Of a stretch of 6,881 bases of DNA, positions 6,402-6,881 are shown one piece after another (positions within the stretch are counted from its first letter, which is position 1; each line of letters starts with the position of its first letter). The stretch is taken from the NCBI GenBank assembly GCA_019057775.1, contig JAHLWT010000219.1, positions 1 through 6,881 of the forward strand. Direction: 5' to 3'. The notes below the pieces were generated by a model. It ran no database searches. It saw nothing but the letters and a program-made list of their open reading frames with translations, and was not told the DNA's origin. The position numbers and the translations under genes were made by a program. This DNA comes from Promethearchaeota archaeon (GTDB taxonomy: Archaea; Asgardarchaeota; Lokiarchaeia; Sigynarchaeales; SOKP01).

Positions 6402-6442
6402 GAACAAAAAGATTGTTCTATAAAATGTTCTTGCTTTGTTCT
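6401..6442. promoter_or_regulatory. Right AGAACA/TGTTCT half-site cluster between divergent promoters
   Basis: AGAACA at 6401-6406 and TGTTCT at 6414-6419 form a perfect inverted repeat with a 7-base spacer. Two more TGTTCT copies follow at 6426-6431 and 6437-6442, in steps of 12 and 11 bases. The first half-site touches the -35 box of the repressor promoter, and the last two overlap a plausible promoter for the rightward nuclease-like gene. A bound regulator could therefore govern both directions. GAAC/GTTC also occur in the Bacillus-type LexA box (GAAC-N4-GTTC), but the spacing here is wider. A similar cluster lies at 490-520. Confidence 0.45.
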
Positions 6443-6458
6443 ATTTTTGAGCTATATT
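6431..6458 (+). promoter_or_regulatory. Candidate divergent promoter for the nuclease-like pseudogene
   Basis: TTGCTT (6431-6436) and TATATT (6453-6458) are separated by 16 bases, about 30 bases before the ATG at 6489. Two TGTTCT half-sites overlap the -35 region. The match is reasonable but not strong for such AT-rich DNA. Confidence 0.35.
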
Positions 6459-6488
6459 TTTATGAAATAATCAACAAGCAGGATTGTT

Positions 6489-6584
6489 ATGGCTAAAGAA
6501 AAAATAATTAACATAGTTGATTAAAATATATTTAAAATTCAGGGAAATAAGGAAATTCGGCTGGCCAACGTTGAGGCTCCAGAA
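6489..6584 (+). pseudogene. Staphylococcal-nuclease (thermonuclease) family remnant
   Basis: AGGA (6480-6483) precedes an ATG opening 'MAKEKIINIVD', then TAA (6522-6524). The same frame continues 'NIFKIQGNKEIRLANVEAPE' up to 6584. Read together, this matches the N-terminus of SNase-family nucleases: a 'VDGDTFKI' motif followed by 'RLANVDAPE'. The Gly of VDGDT is now a stop and the following Asp-Thr are Asn-Ile, so a calcium-ligand aspartate is lost even if the stop were read through. Arg and the final Glu of the second motif are kept; its Asp is Glu. After 6584 the similarity ends, and no remainder of the fold was found in other frames, which implies a truncation or rearrangement. An ATG at 6585 continues the frame to 6827, but that product looks non-genic. 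The gene was divergent from the repressor and shared its regulatory region. The call rests on two short motifs in register. Confidence 0.55.
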
Positions 6585-6616
6585 ATGGAAGATCTTTTGG
6601 ATTTTTTATCTTTTGG

Positions 6617-6687
6617 GCTTCACAACTTCACATTACTCGATTTGATTATGAAGCTATCATCTTTTGTATTTTGTAAACTTGTGAAGC
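6617..6687. repeat. Inverted repeat, 12-base arms
   Basis: GCTTCACAACTT (6617-6628) and AACTTGTGAAGC (6676-6687) are complementary at 11 of 12 positions across a 47-base spacer. It lies just after the point where nuclease similarity stops. It could be the trace of a small insertion or a chance repeat. Confidence 0.4.
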
Positions 6688-6797
6688 TTGACCTACATTT
6701 CTCCTCTCTCAGACCTCATAGATTTCCGCTAAAAGTTGCCGAATTATTAACCTGGCACCCCTTCCCTATTTTTTTCCGGTTTACTTTTAACGTATGC

Positions 6798-6860
6798 GAC
6801 TATTCGAAGTTGGCGAAGCAAATTTAGGAAAGCGAAGTGCAACGAGCTTTCCGTATAGTC
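6798..6860. repeat. Nested inverted repeat with CGAAG units
   Basis: Outer arms GACTAT (6798-6803) and ATAGTC (6855-6860) enclose inner arms GGAAAGC (6827-6833) and GCTTTCC (6846-6852), with a 12-base loop. CGAAG occurs three times between 6804 and 6837. No T-tract follows, so it is a poor terminator; it resembles the structured intergenic repeats common in CPR genomes. Confidence 0.5.
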
Positions 6861-6881
6861 ACTGTTAAGTGAGCCGAGCGT

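Larger units (their letters stand above)
6585..6881. other. Non-coding right flank with inverted repeats
   Basis: No real gene is seen in these 297 bases. The open frame from 6585 to 6827 on the plus strand has an implausible composition and no recognisable motif beyond the nuclease remnant that leads into it. The block holds two inverted repeats (6617-6687 and 6798-6860) and a locally more GC-rich piece near 6745-6780 that reads on the minus strand as GGGGTGCCAGGTTAATAATT. This may be junk left by an insertion or rearrangement. Confidence 0.5.

Noticed and set aside
6345..6407. Longer repressor start at 6407, adding 21 residues
   Set aside because: The added part overlies the -10 and -35 boxes and the expected transcription start near 6366, looks unlike LexA-family N-termini, and a good ribosome site (GAGGG) serves the ATG at 6344.
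6585..6827. 80-codon plus-strand frame as a gene
   Set aside because: It is only the continuation of the broken SNase frame into unrelated DNA; it has no ribosome site and no motif.

Overview
The window is AT-rich bacterial DNA using the standard genetic code: no TGA is read through in any of the main genes. The best guess at origin is a Candidate Phyla Radiation (Patescibacteria) genome or a similar metagenome-derived lineage. Three things point that way: the style of the S24/LexA-like repressor (a 'DPLTIREIQ' winged helix followed by a 'HHIQQLEKKGYL' helix), a recombinase C-terminus ending 'KPFDLL', and intergenic hairpins rich in CGAAG. This placement rests on recognised patterns, not on a search.

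Layout. Positions 1-215 hold the 3' end of a probable serine site-specific recombinase. Its reading frame runs out antisense through a tRNA-Pro(CGG) gene (135-212, minus strand), so the left edge looks like a tRNA-anchored integration boundary. The mobile element carrying that recombinase would lie to the left, outside the window. Positions 216-795 are a long AT-rich gap with candidate control elements, an intrinsic-terminator-like hairpin and a doubtful micro-ORF. Positions 796-3044 (plus strand) hold two start/stop-overlapping genes. The first is a clear PD-(D/E)XK nuclease; the second looks like a diverged nuclease partner. Positions 3034-6344 (minus strand) form a compact operon that converges on the nuclease pair with an 11-bp tail overlap. 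It contains an S24 autoproteolytic repressor (LexA/UmuD type), then an SPPY amino-methyltransferase, then a DPPY amino-methyltransferase with an internal zinc-ribbon-like insert. To the right, a divergent promoter region with repeated AGAACA/TGTTCT half-sites separates the repressor from the remains of a staphylococcal-nuclease-like gene. The last 300 bases are non-coding with inverted repeats.

Working model. This is a restriction-modification island with two nuclease subunits and two different methyltransferases. That set is expected for an asymmetric target cut by a heterodimeric or Type IIS-like enzyme. The unusual part is that the promoter-proximal gene of the methyltransferase operon is a self-cleaving LexA/UmuD-like repressor with a Cys-Gly scissile bond, in place of the usual small XRE-type C protein. 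If the repressor controls its own promoter, methyltransferase expression would be tied to the DNA-damage response. Half-site clusters resembling those beside the repressor promoter also occur upstream of the nuclease genes. That raises the possibility of coordinated control of both arms, although the left cluster doubles as a terminator-like hairpin.
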